Source: Chimonanthus salicifolius (taxonomy: Eukaryota > Streptophyta > Magnoliopsida > Laurales > Calycanthaceae). Taken from it: a stretch of 64,000 nt of DNA. Location of the stretch: positions 56,836,769 to 56,900,768 of the forward strand of contig CM023538.1 in NCBI GenBank assembly GCA_013350335.1. Direction: 5' to 3'. Under the pieces are notes generated by a model that was given only the letters and a program-made list of their open reading frames with translations, did not search any database and was not told the DNA's origin. Of the stretch, positions 1-11,583 are shown in pieces. Every line of letters begins with the position of its first letter. Positions within the stretch are counted from its first letter, which is position 1. The translations under genes were made by a program, and so were the position numbers.

Positions 1-694
1 GGAGTTTCCCTCTTTCTTTTCCTTAGTATGGAAGGAGTATTTGGGAAGCTCTTAGCTGCCCTCTTCAGTATAGATTCTACACTTCTTTCACCCAAAACAG
101 TACTCTTCATGAAAGTATTGAAACAATCAATTGGTGATTCTGATGATTTTAACATATTTGTGGAGTGTTCCTGCTGCATTGGATGGAGCATGGTTGAAAT
201 TGTGACCTTCATAGAAACATCACAATTCTCTAGTCCAGGTGGTTCATAGTACAAAGAACCAAAGGTTGACATCACTGTGAACATTTTACTTTCACCGTCT
301 AAACTCTTAGAGCTAAGGTCTAATTCTGATGGCCATTTCTTGCATTCAGTGCTATCATGGTTGTGAACCCCATTGATGGTTACACTAGTTGAAATGTCTG
401 TATCAGGAAATTGTGTGGTGGAGGGTCTCAACTGATTATTACAGTTTTCTTCCAATTTACACTGACCAGTGAGGGGGCCAGAATGTGCAGAAACTACAGT
501 TCCTGAGAGAGCTTGAGCACTTGTATCCGACCCTTTACTCGTAGCTGCACATAAAGAAGCTGGTTTTTCTGTACCTTTGTTGTCTCTTTGTATGGCTGTC
601 TTTGTAACTGGTGGGAGTTTCCCAGTGGCCAAATAGAAATCTAACTTTTTCTTCAAGGAACTAGTTCCAGTGATTTTTTATTGAGTTGTCAGTC
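1..694 (-). CDS. MYB3R: MYB3R exon 7 (end of R3 and C-terminal region, frameshifted)
   Basis: The acceptor TTTCAG is at 695-700. The exon starts TDNSIKNHWN (W195 closes R3) and then meets TAG because of one extra base near 663. In the +1 register the protein continues SSLKKKLDFYLATGKLPP and stays open for more than 200 codons, ending at the window edge in a Lys/Arg-rich block containing KSFPNTPSILRKR. The downstream frame keeps no other lesion, so the change is young or is a consensus error. The last part of the exon and any further exons lie outside the window. Confidence 0.85.
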
Positions 695-3600
695 CTGAAA
701 ACAAAAAATAAGCAGAGGTTAGCACAGTCAGGTAAAGGTATTAACACTAACAAAGAAGAACCATCATACAAACAACTTAAAATAGAAATATGAGGTTCTT
801 CATTGTTATGAAAAAAGCTGAGTATGAAATTTCTGATAATTCTATATTCAATTAGGAGGAATGGAACGGTTAAGGATATCAAGCTTGCTCAGACAAGAGA
901 GAAGAAAATTAGGAACCTTGATTACGTAAGGTGTATCAAAGATGAAATTAGAAGATTCATGGTCAAAGACAAGGAAATATGGAATAGGAGTAGAAGGTAT
1001 TTCGAAGCCTAGTTAAAATATGAGAGTGAATTGATCATGAAATGGAAGCAAATGAAGGAATGGCTAACAAAATGACTAAAAAGGTAAATGACAAAGCCAA
1101 GATAAGATGAGCCTTAGGGATAGATGATGTTCCTAGAGAAGTTTGGGTCTAGTCCCTAAAATTTAGATGGTTATCTAGGTAGATTGTTTAGCGAAATCTT
1201 GATAATAAAGTGGGTGTCTAAATGAGTGGCAAAAACATTTTGGTCTTCTTTTATAAGAACAAAGGAGATATTTAAATTATGCTAACTATTGAGCTATTAA
1301 ACTTATAAGGTACACTATGGAACTTTAGGAGAGGGTAACAAACCAATGCCAAAGACACGAATCTAATATTTCAAAAAACCAGTTTGGCTTTATGACAAGT
1401 AGATAAACAACAGAAACCAATTCTCCATTGAAACAACTCATAGAATAGTTTAGAATGAGAAAAAAAATTACACATGGCTTTTATTGATTTAAAGAAATCT
1501 TATGATAGGGTGCCAGAGTTACTAATTTGGCAAAGGTTCAAGAAGAAATGCAATTTGAATGGATATCTCAAGATTAAATAGGAAATGTATGAAGGGGAAA
1601 AAATGTGAAAAAAGAATGTGAGGAGAGATGATGAAATTCCCAATAGGAGTGGATCTCTACTAAGGATCTGCTTTGAGCCTTATTTGCTTTGGTATGAACA
1701 ACTTCATGTCAAGACGAAGTTCCTAGGTGCATATTGTGATGTAGCGTAGCTTCAAAGAGTAACCGAGAAGTTTGGCCATAGGATATGGGTTCGGTCAAAG
1801 GATCCAAATTTGAAGTTCCCAGGTGCATATTGTGATGTAGCATAGCTTCAAAGAGTAACCAAAGAAGTTTGGCTACAGGATATGGGTTCGGTCAAAGGAT
1901 CCAAATTTGAAGTTTGGAGGTTAGGTCCAATGACTCGAATTCGAAAATAAAATAAAAAATTTGCCTCTCTAGGAAATCAAAGCTAGAGAGTGAAGGAAAT
2001 CAAAATCAATCACCCAACACTAATCTCAATCCAGCCAATTTTATAGGGAGCTCCAGAAATCGATTAGAGGATCTGAAGAAATTTCACTCAACGGGAAAAT
2101 TCAAAGGTCCTAATCTCAACTAGGTCAACAATTCTCACCGGAATAAAATTGACAAACCACAAAAATTAATTGTGCTTTAATTAATTGCAATGCCAACATA
2201 AGTTCAAAATTAAATGACATAATAAAAAATTGAAAGCAAGAATTAATTAAAAACAAAATTAATTTGCTGAAATTAAATCAAAATAAAACTCAATTAATTT
2301 GTTAGGATTATGATTAGGATTAGGTTTAGCATATATCCCTCAATTAAGGATTGATTAGGCTGATTTTATGCACTCATTACATGTAATTGTATCATTTACA
2401 CTCTTATGTATATGATGCTAATTTCTCATTGAGATGCACAACATTTACAAAAGTATCTTATATTCTCCATCCATTCTTCTTCTTCTTCACATTCCCTCCT
2501 CCATTCTTCAACTTTATTGCAAGAAGCCCTTGGAAAGGTCAAGACAAAAACAATTTCAATACCATAGGATTTCATGAAAAAAAGAGCTCAATAGTGGTTA
2601 GTTATTGAGTCAAGAAATACTTTAGGATAGACTGTCACATGGAGACCCTTGAATTTATTTTTGATAAAAAGAATTTGATAATACACCACTTAATATTACC
2701 AATTAACTTACCAATTGTTTTCTTGAACTCCATTAAAAGCCAACACTTCAATCCATCTAAAATAATATTGAAGAATACAAGTGCATTGTAAGCTAATAGT
2801 ATTATTGAAATTGTTAATATGTAAAATTATTAAATAAAGTAATTAAAGAAAATCCAATTTATTGCAGCACACAAAAAAGTGTTACTGTGACATGGTAGCA
2901 AACATTTGGAATTGAAGAGCATAAAAAGTTGTGAATGGAGAACAGGTTATGAAAAGCAATAGTTGCATTAGAATCAGTACCTGCCAGGTAAAACCTTCGC
3001 AATTTCTGCCCATTTGTTCCCATGAATTTGGTGTGTGTGCATGAGTGCAATTTCCTCCTCCAATGTCCAAGCATCTTTCTTTATTATTGGGTTCAAATGA
3101 TTGTGCCACCTGAAAAATAGTAAAAGAAATAGTCTAATAAAATATACTCAACCTTGTGTTCTGATGATATAGCAGCATCAACTGAAATATACTGAGAATT
3201 CTTATAATAGGGTTAAGAGTGTCGCAACATCAAAATAGAAGAGATTCAGAGAAACTATAGGTGTGCTAGAATGAACGACTTTTTATTAATTTGAAATTGA
3301 CTTTCTTAGCAAAATTTTGAAGATGGAATTGAAGTGTTGGAATTTCTGGAAGGAATTCAAAAAAGTGACAAGATGAAGGATCTTTGAGATTTTCCATGTG
3401 CAGAGTTAAAAAAAATAGAAGATGTGAAGATATAAATATTCATTAAAATTTCTAGGATCAACCTAGAACTGCAGGTAATTTCAGATGTTTTGTTAAGTAT
3501 CCATTTACAAATTAGAATACCCTAAAAATAGTCAGAATCGTCTTGTGATCATCATTACCGCCAGTTTACGTGATTTATCCCGTGGGGTTGGCTTTCTTAG

Positions 3601-6600
3601 CTCTACTTTTCTACTCAACCATATACAACTTAGCCACACTAAAGAGGCTGCCTTTGTCTACTCTTAGCAAGGGTGGCTCCCAATCCTCAAAGGTGCCACA
3701 TGGAAGAGTCCATTGGTTAAAAAGTTAGGCAACTGATTTTCAAACATCTTCTAAATGCTCATGTAACTCCTTAGTGCTTCTTCCATCGTACACTTGTTCC
3801 TATTCATTAGGTAATGTTTTCATTGAGAAATGTAGAATATGTTCTCATATAGTAACAATTGGCATATTAGTAGGGCCCATAGTTCAAAAATTCGAAACTT
3901 GGACCCGACTTGAAATCCTATGGAGTAACTTGGCCAAGTTTCTCAACTCAACTCAAAAAACTCAATAAAACTCGTTGACTCATTGAGTCATGTCAACTCA
4001 AACCAAGTCACTCAAGTTTTTTTGAGTTTTTAAACAATGGTAGGGACTCATGCTCACAAACACAATTAGAGAGTCATCACTTAGGAAATGTATCAAAATA
4101 ATTTCAATAGGCATTGCTAGCCATTTGATCTATGAAGATAATAAGGGTTCTCAATGCAAGAAACAATCAGTGGCTGATGATGATCACTTTATATATTTTT
4201 GAAAAGGTTAATATATTAATGGATAAAGAGACACCAAAGATGCATGTACATAAGTGAATAAGTAAAAACAAACAACAAGCAAAAATAACAGGAAAGAAAC
4301 CTCCCAAAAAGGAGCCAACGGCTAGGCCACCGTACAAAACACTATTAACTCATGCAAGATCAACACATTCTTTCCATGCAGGCAAAATGTTAGTCATAGA
4401 TATAGTTCTGAATTCTTGAAGAGAAATAGCCCACGAGGCACACTTGGTAAGAACACGTTTGAAACCGAAATAGTGGAACAGTGTCTTTGAAGATTCTGTT
4501 ATTGCGCTCCCACAAGAGACTCCAGACAGTGGCAAAAAGAGATAAACGCCACAAGACAGAGCATTTAGGAGAGACAAAGGCAATGTTCCAAGTAAAGGAC
4601 AAATCAGCCACAGACGATAGCATAACCGAAGCGACACCTGAACTGGTCTAAGACAGAATTCCAAACATTAGAAGAGAAGGAACAGTGAATAAGGTGATTC
4701 ACCTCTTCAGATCCTTGAAGACAGAAAGGGCAGGCACTAACTAAAGTTCTTCCTCTTTTCCGTAAGTTAATTTGAGTCAGAAGTTTCCCCAACCCCGCAG
4801 TCCAAAGGAATCTAATTTCGCTCAGGGGTGCATTGGAAGACCAAATCATTGGGTTAACAGAAGCAGTACCAACAATTAGATGACTCCAAGAGAAGAAGGA
4901 CCTGACCTGAGAAAAGCCCATTGGAGTCAAGTCACCAAGCAAGGTTGTCCTCGTCAGAGGTGCGGATCCTGCAGGAGGAAATGGTGTGGAGGAGATTGGA
5001 AAAAGCCTCAGCTTCTGAATGGTGAACTTGATTTTGGAAATTATCATTCAAATATAAGTTGATTTTACTTAATTGGTCAATTTGCACTCTTCCTTTATGT
5101 CGGTGGATCAATGGGCCACCATAACATACCAGGCGTCTATGTGGGACATTGTTGTTGATAGATGCTTGTTATCATAGGATCTGGACTCACCTACCAGTCC
5201 CCCGTGTCAAAATCTTACTTTTCTCTCTTCTGTGTGTCTCTCTCCTCCATGCCAATGTAAAAAATAGAGGCCATGATGAATTGGGGGTCTTTGTAAGGGT
5301 TGGGTTGCAATGCAATTTGGGATTTGGGAATCAAAGAAAGGTTAAGGCCCTTCATGTCAACCATCAAGTAGAGTTTGTGACTGATGCGAAAAATCTTAAG
5401 ATCAAACAATCTACAGGTTTATTGTGTGTTTGTGCGCCTGTGATTCTTCAGAATCCAATTTCATTTTGAAATTATAAGGGGACACAGGGTCAAAGTGATC
5501 ATCTCTACCAAATCTTGGGGAGATAACATTCGCTATTGACATCAATCCATGCCATTGATATTTCCACACCACTCAGACTACAGGGTACAAGTTCCAAGCT
5601 GCAAAGACTTTCCTTACAGTGTCTGCCACCAAGAGCTATGGTTATCACCAATTCCTGTGATTCTTCAGAATCCAATTTCATTTTGAAATTATAAGGGGAC
5701 ACAGGGTCAAAGTGATCATCTCTACCAAATCTTGGGGAGACAACATTCGCTATTGACATCAATCCATGCCATTGATATTTCCACACCACTCAGACTACAG
5801 GGTACAAGTTCCAAGCTGCAAAGACTTTCCTTACAGTGTCTGCCACCAAGAGCTATGGTTATCACCAATTCCTGGACCCCATTCACTTCCATGTTAGGGC
5901 CCCAAACAGATATCATTCCTGCTAGGCAGTCCCTAACACATTCACAGACTAGCCTGCAATTTCGCTTTGCTTGGTCGGCTTCCCCTCAAATGAGAAGATG
6001 ATTTGATGAAAGAGGAATGGGGGTTTGGAAGAGTTCAACTGGCTACAATGAGATTGGGAGCCAAACTTCTGTTTTACTTAAAAGGGTCACATTCTCCAGC
6101 ACTCGCAATTGATCATGTGCTTTCTATCACATCAAGCCAAGTCTTTCGTGTCCTTCCTCTTATCCTAGTACTTTCTACATGTATAAGAACAAGTTAGTTT
6201 TGTAGGTATCAAAAGGTCAAATGCATCATTCAGGTCAAGAAGAAAAGATGTCATACTTATTATCTTACTATGACATTGATCACTGAAAAGTGTGAAAAAA
6301 AAATGGCAAAACATTAATAAGAAACTTCATTGCACTAAAATAACAGGTCAAATTTGAAAACAATTATTTGCCTAAGCTACTTGCTAATTGCAATATGAAG
6401 TGAATTTCCAACCAATTACAACCCTAAGAGAAATCCCACTTTAATAGTTGATATTTTCTCATATTACCTCTCACGACATTGTTTCCCAATGCGCCCAGGC
6501 AATGATTTTGCTATGACACACCATTTGCTAGGACCACACTTTGAGACTAGTTCGATGATCTTATTATCTTCCTGTGAATCAAATGAACAATAAGGAAAAC

Positions 6601-7157
6601 ATATTCTTAATTATGATTCCACAAGGAACTGTACTAACCATACATAAAAGGAGAAAATGATAAAAGGGGAAAACCTCTGGGGTCCATGGTCCCTTAATAA
6701 GATCAGGATTAAGAACTTTCTGCCAACGGTGCAAACATTGCACTTCTGATCTATCTGGGAAGTAGTCAGCTGCAGAGAGATATGCAATCAATCATGAGAC
6801 AAATTCCCAGTTCAAAATCAAATTTATAATTTCCTTTTTCAATGGCAACACCATGTGAAAATCAACGACAAACTAATACAGTGCTACTGCACTGTTAGAT
6901 AGTGTTATCTCAAAGGGTGCTGCTTGTGACATCTAATCCTTATTTCAATGGGAGACACATTCTGGCTTACATTTAGGTTTACAGTCATACATCTCGCCAA
7001 TTTATTTAATCTTATTTCAAGAAGTCCCAAAAATTGCATATTCTTTGAAGACATACATGGAGATGTTTCAGAAAAAAATATTTGGAAAATTTTCATCAGG
7101 CAAGTCAAACAAAGTCAAAATGACAAAGTTTTTTTTGGCGTCTGTGTGTGTGTGTGT

Positions 7158-7188
<31 letters not shown>

Positions 7189-10100
7189 CATGAACTAGCA
7201 GCTAAAGAAAAGAGGAAAGCAAAACCTATTTTCTTCCAACATTTTCCCTTGTGAACTTTTACAGCTTTTCTTAATTTGTCATCCTGTATGTCAGAATCCA
7301 AATGTAATGTCCATGAGAATGATGAAGAAAACAACATCTACAATAAAGCAACTTCCAAAAGCAGAAGGGCAAAGATAGATGAGAACAAGCAAATCCATGA
7401 AAGTCCACTAGACGAATGGATGCAGTCACCTGAGACCCACACAATGGCCTATTTTGAAAACTCAAAATGAAAGATTTACCAGAGTGGAAGCATAACAATA
7501 CCACAAGCTACATGTTTACGTCTTTTCTTTTAACAATTGATAGCTTCTGACCTCAGACCTTGTTCTTCAGGTCACAGCAAGTGCAGATGAAGAAAAATAT
7601 AACAAACACCACAACCACAAGGCCCTACAATCTGAATGCTTAAATGCAAGTTTTTAAAATATGTAAAAATAAAATAAAATGCCCCTTTATCACAATCACA
7701 GAAAATTTTTTGTTCAAAGCAACCACTTCCACATATCTGAATCACACTACAAAAGTTAGAAATAAATAGCTAACCTCCTCTGGTGTCCAACCGCCTTTTG
7801 CTCGTCGTATAGGACCAGAAGTCCGCCTGGATACAAAGTTGAGTCAGCTCTCAAGTACAATAAACACAATACAACGAAGCTCTGAAGTAATTTAGATGTA
7901 GAGTTAGTACTACTGCAGCCAATTGGACATGGAAGAGAGCTCATAGAAAACCATATAAAAAAAAAAAAGATAAAGCAAATTGTGAAGTATTTCATTAGCA
8001 ATTTAAAAACATCAAGAAAAGTAACTACATCTCTTCTAATGTTCCCAAAACCTACTTTCTTTATTCCAAAAACGACTCCTATGATGCAGCTATTTGCTAC
8101 TTGAACAATCAAGGTACTAATGTGCATTGTTCATACTTCACAAACATTCTTACCAACTTAGGCAAAATAAACATTGTAACTACCAACCTTTGGCTGAAAA
8201 TCTATTTGGAGAAGATGAGAATGGATTTGGTGTCTGGACTTCGAATGCTTACTCAAGGAAAGAATATTCACTATGTAGACTGCACTCTAGCCCATTTTGT
8301 AAGTTCCCAATGTCTTCCACGACTTTTGTTAAAAGATCACTAAGGTTTTGCCACAGAAGGAAACTGAAAGCTCCTCTACAGATTTAAATTGTGAGCATGT
8401 TATTCATCAAAGCCTAAATGGTTTAGAGGTTTCAGTTTTTTGGGAATTCTGGTTTCTGTGCATCTAATCAATTCATTTGAGCGATGTTTCAAAAAAATCA
8501 ATTCATTTGAGCTTTATTTGGGTTCTTAACAAGAGTTTTCTCCAAAATGAGCATCAGTGCATGTAATTTGTTGGACATTCTTGTTTCTCAATCATTGTTC
8601 ATTACACATTCAAGAGCCTATAGCGCATAGTTTGATGTATCCGACAATATACAGTCCATGGGGGCCCAAAAATGTGGGCCTGGGTGGGCCATAGCTCTTG
8701 GATGCAAGTCATGAACATTGAATTGCATTATGAGATGCAATTTTCAAAAAAAAAATTGCATTATGAGATGCATTAACATCTTATACTTTGGCCAATATAC
8801 TTCATAGGACTGAGTCAGATCCACTAGATGCATAAATGTTTCCAATATGTTTTATCCATCATACAGTATATCCAATGGAAAATAGTTTCTTCAACAAAAT
8901 TAGTGTAAGAGTAGTTCAGATGCTTGTGCTCTGCTTAAAAAGTGTAACAGTTAAAAAGCATCATAAGAAACATTGTGCACTATGATTACTGAATCCTTCC
9001 AACCCCTTTGGGCCACTTGTGCTAGATATGACATAAAATGTGTTAGTAGGGAATGATGTCCATATTAGTATAGAGCTCAGCAATACCTGTTTGTTTTCCT
9101 TTAAAAGACTTAATTCAAAAAAACATTTAGAAATGTACAAAAACCATTATAATCATAAAATGGATTAGTTGTTAAAATATTGTTATACTTGTATCTGGCA
9201 TTTGTAATTGCTTCAGTTTAAGGTTTATATCACTTGCACCAGCCAATTAATTCTCTAATCTGATTGAAGATGCCAAACTCCAAGCCCTTGATAACCAGAT
9301 ACTCTTTCCACATTTTAAAGCCAAACATAGAGTCAAAACTTTAATTTAACTGAGAAAGGCCTAGTATACTCTTGGATGAACACCCAATGAGTTTTCAGCT
9401 TAACTTCTACGCTAGGTCACGTGTTGGGGCCTACCTGAAGAATGACCCAGATCTCATGTGCATGGGTATTGATGGTACATTTTGTACTTGGTCTAAATAT
9501 GTGGAAAGGCTAGTCTCAATTCGATTTGCAAAATGGAAACAATCTGAAACAGATAAAGTCAAATCAAGACTACTATTCCTACCATCAGGCCCGGCCCTGG
9601 GTATAGGCGAAATAGGCGGTCGCCTAGGGCCCCCAAATAAAAAAGGGCCCCCAAGTCCATAAGTTCCTTTACTATATGTTAAATATTTAATAATGTCTAT
9701 TTAAGGCATATATACATTATTGTCTGGTTGGTTAAAATTCTCCCTCTATTGAAAAAGGACTGGGATCAAATCCCGGCTGTGTTATAATAATAATAATTTC
9801 GTAATTTTTTTTTATCAAATTATTTAATAATAATAATGAAAAAGCTTAGATTTCTTAAAAAATTAAAATAATGATACTAACAATCATAATAATAATTATT
9901 ATAATTCTCATTTTATTGAGTTTAATAATAATAATAATAATAAAATAATTTTAATTAAAAAAGACTCTTTTAAAATATATCTATCATCTAAATAAAGAGA
10001 AAGAAAAATCTATATTGAGTTGATAATTTTGAATTAAAAATAATTTAAAGCTTTTAAAATTTGAAGAGATGAAAAAACATAACTTTATTCATTTGATCAA

Positions 10101-11583
10101 TGTAGATTTTATTAGAACTAATATACAATTATAAATCATTATAATTAAGATAATTTTTAATTTTTTAAAAAATACAAAAAAATGAAAAATTAAAATAATA
10201 ATAATATATTCGTTTCAAATGAGAATTTGCATTAATGTCACACTCCATATGATAAAAGATGCATTACCAAAAGAATGAATTGTTGTTTTCCAAATGCATG
10301 AATTGCTTATAAAATAATATTAATTATACAAATTACAGTTACCTATGCAGAAATAAGTTTTTCAAAATTAAAATTGATAAAATCTTATCTTCGGTCTAAA
10401 ATGTCACAAGAAATATTGAATAAATTAGCTATCTTATCTATTGAAAAATAAATGTTAAAAAAACTTAAATATTGTAATTTAATTAGTAATTTTGCTTCTC
10501 AAAATAAGAATAAATTTTAAATAATACTTTATTATAATATTTTATTTAGCTTCACGCATTGTAAAAAAAAATTATATAATTTTATTTTTACGAGTATATA
10601 AAGGCCCCATCTTAAAAATCTCGCCTAGGGCCCCTGAAATCTCAGGGCCGGCCCTGCCTACCATCAACATGTATCCCTGAGATTTAAATCCTATCAAGGA
10701 ACTTCATGAGAACAAACTAGGCGAAAAAGGAGTCCAATTCAAAACGTTGAGACACAAGAAATAGCTCAACCTATAGAACCATGGATCTTCCGTAGAAATC
10801 AGGCTGTAAATTAGATTAGACAAAAAAACTCTTTGAAGAGAAGATAATATAAACATTATGATAAATCCCAATTAAAATTCTGCACATATCAAACCAAATG
10901 AACATCTGACATCCTAGATCAGCTTGTATATTAACCTTATCAGCACAAACCACATCATGCTCAGCTTGCACAAGCACTAAATCAAGCCCAACGTCAGAAA
11001 TATCTAAGCAAAGAATATTACAAAAATGTGGGAGAAAGTATAACCCCAATGCCACTTCATCAGACCTAGCATATCAGTAAGAAATTTGTCACTGTGGGGC
11101 TACAAAAAGTGGCAACTTCAAACACTACCCCCCGCCCATCTGAAAAGAAAAAAAAGACAAAAAGGTAAAGAAGAAGACGAAGATCTCATCATACATGTTT
11201 TAATAAGTACATGAAAATTTAACACATTATGGCTCTAAAAACTTTGGACTTTCCACAATTTCAAATAAGTGGACATGCAACACTGAAATTGACATCTCGA
11301 AGATATTCATTTTATTGCACTAAGCAACATCACATCATAATGAACTTAAACAAGCTCCAAAGCAATATCCAAAATCACGCAGATGCATATCTCATCAAGA
11401 ATCTCATAAAAAACAGTAGAAGAAAGATAACCCAGAAAAAAAAAAAACGCACACTGAGCATTACCTATTTGATGACGACTTCAACCCAAAACTGAAACTG
11501 CCCTCTGAAGCTGATGAACTTGAAGCAGCAGCAACTGATTGCTGGTTCTCAAAACATTTCTGCTCAATCTTCACCGTTGCCAT
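1..11583 (-). CDS. MYB3R: MYB3R (R1R2R3-MYB) transcription factor, 3' part outside window
   Basis: Three-repeat MYB proteins bind MSA promoter elements (AACGG core) and control G2/M genes in the plant nucleus. Seven exons join on the minus strand: 11583-11465, 7826-7775, 7283-7226, 6769-6675, 6571-6468, 3109-2981 and 694 to the window edge. All borders follow GT/AG and codon phase matches throughout. R1 spans about residues 50-100 (W53, W73, W92), R2 about 101-152 (W105, W125, W144) and R3 about 153-203 (W157, W176, W195), so all nine core tryptophans are present. The start is the first ATG after a 5' UTR acceptor and gives MATVKIEQKC. Exon 7 carries the C-terminal block KSFPNTPSILRKR, which I recall as typical of MYB3R proteins. 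One extra base near 663 makes a TAG right after W195-N196; removing it restores a frame that is open to the window edge. It may be an assembly error or a recent disabling mutation. Family call is very sure; intactness is not. Confidence 0.93.
862..1712 (+). mobile_element. RTE-type LINE remnant in MYB3R intron 6
   Basis: The translated plus strand, in shifting frames, gives KDIKLAQTREKKIRNLDYV followed by VKDKEIW at about 880-1000. Around 1340-1520 it gives NISKNQFGF and a motif like AFIDLEKAYDRVP degraded to stops. These are the linker and reverse transcriptase of plant RTE-clade LINEs. Many stops and frameshifts show a dead copy. Confidence 0.65.
1716..1908. repeat. Tandem duplication, period about 97 bp, two copies
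   Basis: Copies at 1716-1811 and 1812-1908 both begin GAAGTTCC and contain AGGATATGGGTTCGGTC. They differ at a few positions and small indels. The repeat lies at the end of the LINE remnant inside intron 6. Confidence 0.85.
2981..3109 (-). CDS. MYB3R: MYB3R exon 6 (end of R2, most of R3)
   Basis: 129 bases between TTTCAG and GTACTG. They encode WHNHLNPIIKKDAW through WAEIAKVLPG, with W144 closing R2 and W157 and W176 in R3. The ATG-led reading frames seen here in other registers are shadows. Confidence 0.93.
4196..5060 (-). mobile_element. LINE 3' end (zinc-binding RT domain) in MYB3R intron 5
   Basis: On the minus strand a frame at 5047-4604 contains LRKRGRTLVSACPFCLQG and EEVNHLIHCSFSSNVWNSV. 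This is the Cys/His zf-RVT domain that follows reverse transcriptase in plant L1-like LINEs. A frameshift near 4620 leads into LFATVWSLLWERNNRIF, the next conserved segment. A 3' UTR-like stretch follows to about 4196. It is a 5'-truncated and frameshifted remnant. Confidence 0.75.
5437..5870. repeat. 217-bp tandem duplication, two near-identical copies
   Basis: Copies at 5437-5653 and 5654-5870 both begin CCTGTGATTCTTCAG and end before CCTGG. I see one clear difference (GGAGATAAC against GGAGACAAC). The duplication is therefore recent. It lies inside MYB3R intron 5. Confidence 0.92.
6468..6571 (-). CDS. MYB3R: MYB3R exon 5 (R2)
   Basis: 104 bases between CACAG and GTAATA. They encode EDNKIIELVSKCG through GKQCRER and carry W125 and the R2 recognition-helix region. 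The exon ends with two bases of the next arginine codon. Confidence 0.94.
6675..6769 (-). CDS. MYB3R: MYB3R exon 4 (end of R1, start of R2)
   Basis: 95 bases between TGCAG and GTTTTC. They encode ADYFPDRSEVQCLHRW (W92 closes R1) and then the linker and KGPWTPE, where W105 opens R2. Confidence 0.94.
7140..7190. repeat. Compound microsatellite (GT)n(GA)n
   Basis: A run of about seven GT units passes directly into GA units interrupted once by CA. It lies in the short intron between exons 4 and 3 of the MYB3R gene. Confidence 0.95.
7226..7283 (-). CDS. MYB3R: MYB3R exon 3 (R1 core)
   Basis: 58 bases between ATACAG and GTTTTG encode DDKLRKAVKVHKGKCWKKI plus one base. They supply the second R1 tryptophan, W73. 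Confidence 0.93.
7775..7826 (-). CDS. MYB3R: MYB3R exon 2 (entry into R1)
   Basis: 52 bases between ATCCAG and GTTAGC give RRTSGPIRRAKGGWTPEE when joined to exon 1. W53 is the first R1 tryptophan. The exon ends in phase 0. Confidence 0.93.
9369..9585 (+). pseudogene. Unassigned coding-like fragment in intron 1
   Basis: A plus-strand frame reads LDEHPMSFQLNFYARS, then YLKNDPDLMCMGIDGTF and beyond. It is interrupted by the hAT insertion at 9586. The composition looks protein-coding rather than random AT-rich intron. I do not recognise the family. It may be an exon fragment of a gene or mobile element. Confidence 0.3.
9586..10656. mobile_element. hAT element, family A, 1,071 bp, TSD CCTACCAT
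   Basis: The left end is CAGGCCCGGCCCTGGG and the right end, reverse complemented, is CAGGGCCGGCCCTGAG. The 8-bp target duplication CCTACCAT is perfect at 9578-9585 and 10657-10664. The inside is AT-rich with AAT/ATA runs and no transposase frame, so it is non-autonomous. 8-bp TSDs and CAG-type ends are hAT hallmarks. Confidence 0.93.
11465..11583 (-). CDS. MYB3R: MYB3R exon 1 (start codon)
   Basis: Codes for residues 1-39 plus two bases of codon 40. It is a Ser/Ala-rich leader beginning MATVKIEQKC and ending SFGLKSSSN. The ATG (CAT at 11581-11583 on the plus strand) follows the acceptor of a 5' UTR intron by 6 bases. The donor is AG|GTAATG. Confidence 0.9.

Larger units (their letters stand above)
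695..2980 (-). other. MYB3R intron 6
   Basis: About 2.3 kb between exons 6 and 7. It holds the RTE LINE remnant and the 97-bp tandem repeat. The rest (about 1950-2900) is AT-rich with nothing recognised. Confidence 0.8.
3110..6467 (-). other. MYB3R intron 5
   Basis: About 3.4 kb between exons 5 and 6. It contains the LINE 3' end and the 217-bp tandem duplication. Around 3895-4025 is a stretch rich in ACTCGAC and CAACTCAA words that resembles repeat family C. The small reading frames here have no recognisable product. Confidence 0.75.
7827..11464 (-). other. MYB3R intron 1
   Basis: About 3.6 kb between exons 1 and 2. It contains the family A hAT element at 9586-10656 and an unassigned coding-like stretch at 9369-9585. 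The remaining AT-rich sequence shows nothing I can name. Confidence 0.75.

Noticed and set aside
28..249. 73-codon plus-strand frame at the left edge
   Set aside because: It is antisense to MYB3R exon 7, whose minus-strand frame carries recognisable MYB3R sequence.
5149..5469. 106-codon frame upstream of the 217-bp duplication
   Set aside because: It lies in intron 5 between a LINE remnant and a tandem duplication and has no recognisable domain.
6948..7254. Plus-strand frames with Arg/Glu repeats
   Set aside because: They read through the GT/GA microsatellite in a MYB3R intron.
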